Part shown: piece by piece, positions 5,718-7,903 of the stretch
Layout of the letters: each line of letters begins with the position of its first letter
Numbering within the stretch: position 1 is the first letter of the stretch
Assembly: GCA_002435595.1 (NCBI GenBank)
Contig: DJBL01000100.1
Span: 1 to 7,903 of the forward strand
Direction: 5' to 3'
Origin: Stenotrophomonas maltophilia
GTDB taxonomy: Bacteria; Pseudomonadota; Gammaproteobacteria; Xanthomonadales; Xanthomonadaceae
DNA length: 7,903 nt
Position numbers and translations under genes: made by a program
Notes under the pieces: model-generated
The model's database searches: none
Told to the model about the DNA's origin: nothing
What the model saw: the letters and a program-made list of their open reading frames with translations, nothing else

Positions 5718-6623
5718 TCAGTCGAGCAGGCCCACCAGTGAATGATGCACGGCCACGCCGGCCAGCGCGCCCTCGCCGACCGACAGCGCGATGTTGCCGG
5801 CCATGCGCGCCGCGTCGCCGCAGGCGAACACGCCTTCCACGGTGGTCTGCTTGGCCGAATCGGCGGTGATGCAGCCGGCGTCCTGCAGCTCGCACCCCAA
5901 CTGTTGGGCCAGGTCGCAGGACAGGCGCGACACCGGGGCGACGAACAGCGCATCGGTGACCATGCGGCGGCCGTCGGTGAGCACGACGGTGGCCTGCTCA
6001 TCCACGCGCAGCACGGGCGTGGTTTCGATCACCACGCCACAGGCGTCCAGGCGCGCCTTCTGTGCCGGATCGATGCGCGCGGCATCGCTGCAGAACAGGG
6101 TGACGTTGCCCCAGTCGCACAGCAGCAGCGCCTGCCCGGCCCCGCCGTCGTCGGAGCAGCCCACTACCCCGATGCGCCCTTCCTGCAATTCATAGCCGTG
6201 GCAGTAGGGGCAGTGCAGCACGCTCCGGCCCCACCGCTCGGCCAGGCCATCGATGGCCGGCAACGTATCGGTGACGCCGTAGGCAAGAATCAGCCGGTGG
6301 GCTGAAAAGTGCTGGCCGCCTTCGCAGTGGATGTCAAAGCGCTTGCCGCCCTCGTGGGCCTGGGCACGTACCGCGCGCCCGGTGAGCCAGGCCAGGGTGG
6401 GATAACGCATCAGTTCGTCGCGCGACTGCGCGGCCAGGTCGGCCGGGGCAATGCCCTCCCGCCCCAGGAAACCATGGGCGGCCAGCGCGTTGCGGTTGCG
6501 CGGGGTGCCACTATCGATGACCAGCACGCTGCGCCGGGCCCGCACCAGCTGCAGGGCCGCGGACATGCCGGCATAGCTGCCGCCCACGATGATGACGTCG
6601 AAACGGTCGGGGAATGCGCTCAC
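5718..6623 (-). CDS. Thioredoxin-reductase-like FAD-dependent oxidoreductase with CPYC motif
   Basis: This 301-residue cytoplasmic flavoprotein has an N-terminal FAD-binding motif, VGGSYAG (13-19), and a C-terminal VFACGDAARMAGNIALSVGEG (265-285) typical of the thioredoxin reductase fold. A redox-active CPYC pair (C138, C141) lies within HCPYCHGYE. The second nucleotide-binding motif is abnormal: GVVGCSDDGGAG (152-163) in place of GGGDSA, and the HRR-type NADPH phosphate-binding motif is missing. That pattern is seen in the GliT/HlmI-like dithiol oxidase branch and other non-classical relatives, so it may use oxygen or ferredoxin rather than NADPH (inference). The start is GTG 6621-6623, with AAGGTGA (6633-6639) 9 nt upstream. 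It is the same strand as mltA, 90 bp downstream of it. A possible -10 (TATGCT, 6673-6678, minus strand) in that gap suggests its own promoter. It is unlikely to be the housekeeping trxB. Confidence 0.88.
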   Translation of the reverse strand: MSAFPDRFDVIIVGGSYAGMSAALQLVRARRSVLVIDSGTPRNRNALAAHGFLGREGIAPADLAAQSRDELMRYPTLAWLTGRAVRAQAHEGGKRFDIHCEGGQHFSAHRLILAYGVTDTLPAIDGLAERWGRSVLHCPYCHGYELQEGRIGVVGCSDDGGAGQALLLCDWGNVTLFCSDAARIDPAQKARLDACGVVIETTPVLRVDEQATVVLTDGRRMVTDALFVAPVSRLSCDLAQQLGCELQDAGCITADSAKQTTVEGVFACGDAARMAGNIALSVGEGALAGVAVHHSLVGLLD

Positions 6624-6646
6624 GGAGCCGGGTCACCTTGCCAGGA

Positions 6647-6664
6647 GCATCCCGGGCGGGATGC
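6647..6664. repeat. Perfect 18-bp inverted repeat upstream of the flavoprotein gene
   Basis: GCATCCCG-GG-CGGGATGC has 8-bp arms and lies 23 bp before the flavoprotein start, between its ribosome site and the candidate -10 box. A position near the expected transcript start fits an operator or a leader hairpin. A role as mltA terminator is less likely because no T tract follows on the minus strand. Confidence 0.45.
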
Positions 6665-6688
6665 GAACGGCGAGCATAGGACGGCCAC

Positions 6689-6713
6689 GTGAAGCAGGCC
6701 TCACGCCGTGGGG
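6689..6713 (-). terminator. Inverted repeat just after the mltA stop
   Basis: Directly beyond the mltA stop, the minus strand has GTGAGGC-CT-GCTTCAC (6689-6704; arms match at 6 of 7), flanked by CCAC and GTGG that could lengthen the stem around a small bulge. No T run follows, so this may be a weak terminator or an operator for the downstream flavoprotein gene, near its likely -35 region. Confidence 0.3.
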
Positions 6714-7865
6714 CTACGGCGCCGACGGCAACGCCGCCCCCCTGGGCCACAACATCCAGAGGTAGCCCTTCTGCTTCATGTCCCCGGCCAGCTTGCCGGC
6801 CGCATCGCCGGTGCCCCAGAACAGGTCGGCGCGCACTTCCCCGGCGATCGCGCCGCCGGTGTCCTGCGCGGCCACCGGGCGCACCACCGCGCTGCCGTCC
6901 GGGCGGGTGGTGGACAGCCACAGCAGGCTGCCCAGCGGTACCACGGTGCGGTCCACCGCCACGCTGTAGCCGGCGGTGAGCGGCACGTTCAACGAACCGC
7001 GCGGCCCTTCGTCGCCGTCCGGGCCCTTGGTGAAGAACACGTAGCTGGGGTTGCTGGCCAGCAGTTCGGGCACGCGCGCCGGATGGGCGACGGCCCAGGC
7101 GCGGATGGCGTCCATGGTGACGTCTTCTTTCTTCAGCTCGCCCTGCTCCACCAGCCAGCGCCCGATCGGGCGGTACGGGTGGCCGTTCTGGTCGGCGTAG
7201 GCGATGCGCAGGTGGCGGCCATCGGGCAGCACGATCCGCCCCGAGCCCTGGATCTGCAGGAACTGCAGGTCCATCGGGTGGGTAAGCCAGGCCAGCACCG
7301 GCGCCTTGGCGCCGTGGCTGGCAATGGCTGCGGCATCGTCATAGGGCTTGAGTACGCGCCCCTCGACGCGACCGCGCAGGCGCTTGCCCTTGAGCTCGGG
7401 ATACACGCTCTCCAACTGCACGCTGACCATGTCCGCGGGCACGCCGTAAACCGGCACGCTGGCCTGGGCGGTGCGGGTCAGGCTGCCGGGGTAGATGGGT
7501 TCGTAGTAGCCGGTGATCAGCCCGTCGGCACGGTTGCCGGCAGCGCGCAGGGCGTAGACGTCCAGGCGTTCCTGCAGGAACTGGCGGATCGCCGCGGGGG
7601 TGGAGGCGACGCTGGCCGCTGCGGCGCAGGTGGCCGCCCAGGTGGTGTCGCTCTTCAGGCGCGGGCAACTGCTGCGCCACGCCGCGAACCCGGCCTGCAG
7701 GTCGGCATCGGAAACGGCGGGCAACGCGGTCCAGGCGGCCTTGACGTAGGTGCTGCCGGGCGCGCTGGGGCGCTGCGGCGACACGGCGCAGCTGGTCAGC
7801 AGGGCCAGGCCCATGAGCAGTGCCGCCGGACGTCGGCAGGCGGCGGTGAAGCGTGTGATCGGCAT
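6714..7865 (-). CDS. mltA: Membrane-bound lytic murein transglycosylase A (MltA)
   Basis: MltA cleaves the MurNAc-GlcNAc bond of peptidoglycan, forming 1,6-anhydro-MurNAc ends, and is an outer-membrane lipoprotein facing the periplasm. The 383-residue product has a lipoprotein signal with lipobox LTSC (23-26). The residue after C26 is Ala, not Asp, which agrees with outer-membrane sorting. Family signatures are LITGYYEP (116-123), LQIQGSGRI (203-211), and the C-terminal 3D domain with VPLGSLLWL (309-317), QDTGGAI (334-340) and ADLFWGTG (346-353). The conserved aspartates in the last two motifs are the candidates for the catalytic acid. Length is normal for the family. The ATG at 7863-7865 is supported by AGGA 9 nt upstream (7875-7878) and by the lipoprotein signal starting there. 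The flavoprotein gene follows on the same strand. Confidence 0.95.
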   Translation of the reverse strand: MPITRFTAACRRPAALLMGLALLTSCAVSPQRPSAPGSTYVKAAWTALPAVSDADLQAGFAAWRSSCPRLKSDTTWAATCAAAASVASTPAAIRQFLQERLDVYALRAAGNRADGLITGYYEPIYPGSLTRTAQASVPVYGVPADMVSVQLESVYPELKGKRLRGRVEGRVLKPYDDAAAIASHGAKAPVLAWLTHPMDLQFLQIQGSGRIVLPDGRHLRIAYADQNGHPYRPIGRWLVEQGELKKEDVTMDAIRAWAVAHPARVPELLASNPSYVFFTKGPDGDEGPRGSLNVPLTAGYSVAVDRTVVPLGSLLWLSTTRPDGSAVVRPVAAQDTGGAIAGEVRADLFWGTGDAAGKLAGDMKQKGYLWMLWPRGAALPSAP

Positions 7866-7884
7866 CGGCGAAGGTCCTGAAATG

Positions 7885-7903
7885 GTAGCGCCGACCGTTG
7901 GTC
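7885..7903. repeat. Truncated GTAG-type palindromic (REP/SMAG-like) element
   Basis: The window ends in GTAGCGCCGACCGTTGGTC. It begins with GTAG and already shows the inner stem GACC-GTT-GGTC; a complete element would continue with the complement of GCGCC. This is the form of the GTAG-headed REP-like elements common in Stenotrophomonas intergenic regions. It lies 19 bp upstream of mltA, and its right arm is cut by the window edge. Confidence 0.5.

Noticed and set aside
6708..7880. Plus-strand open frame of 390 codons
   Set aside because: It is an antisense shadow of mltA, whose lipobox and 3D-domain motifs identify the real strand.

Overview
This is a GC-rich window with strong third-position GC bias, very probably from the chromosome of a gammaproteobacterium of the Xanthomonadaceae, most likely Stenotrophomonas. 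The grounds are the nitrogen two-component pair, the style of the periplasmic serine hydrolases, and the start of a GTAG-type palindromic repeat at the extreme right end. That repeat resembles the SMAG/REP elements of Stenotrophomonas. The genus is inferred from pattern only.

Layout, left to right. Positions 1-2167 (minus strand) hold ntrB and ntrC, a nitrogen-regulation sensor kinase and its sigma54-dependent response regulator. They overlap by 11 bp, and ntrC runs off the left edge without its DNA-binding domain. A 17-bp NtrC-type operator abuts the ntrB start codon, which suggests autoregulation and possibly a leaderless message. Positions 2249-2805 (minus) hold a small VOC/glyoxalase-fold protein, followed 6 bp later by a tiny reading frame that looks frameshifted. 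Positions 2806-3025 are a divergent promoter region. It contains a perfect 20-bp palindrome of BlaI/MecI type sitting inside a good -35/-10 promoter. That promoter drives the plus-strand pair at 3026-5680: a penicillin-recognising serine hydrolase with two C-terminal TPRs, then a second serine hydrolase of the same superfamily. Both appear to be exported.

Convergent to these, 5718-6623 (minus) encodes a thioredoxin-reductase-like flavoprotein with a CPYC redox pair but a poor NADPH site. Upstream of it lies mltA (6714-7865, minus), a lipoprotein lytic transglycosylase. The 90-bp gap between the two carries two inverted repeats.

Functional reading. The left third is nitrogen-control housekeeping. 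The middle looks like a small cell-envelope module whose promoter architecture predicts control by a BlaI/MecI/CopY-family repressor encoded elsewhere, so it may respond to beta-lactams or cell-wall damage. MltA, next door, also acts on peptidoglycan, but nothing in the sequence shows the two are co-regulated. No tRNA, rRNA, CRISPR array, insertion sequence or phage gene was seen.
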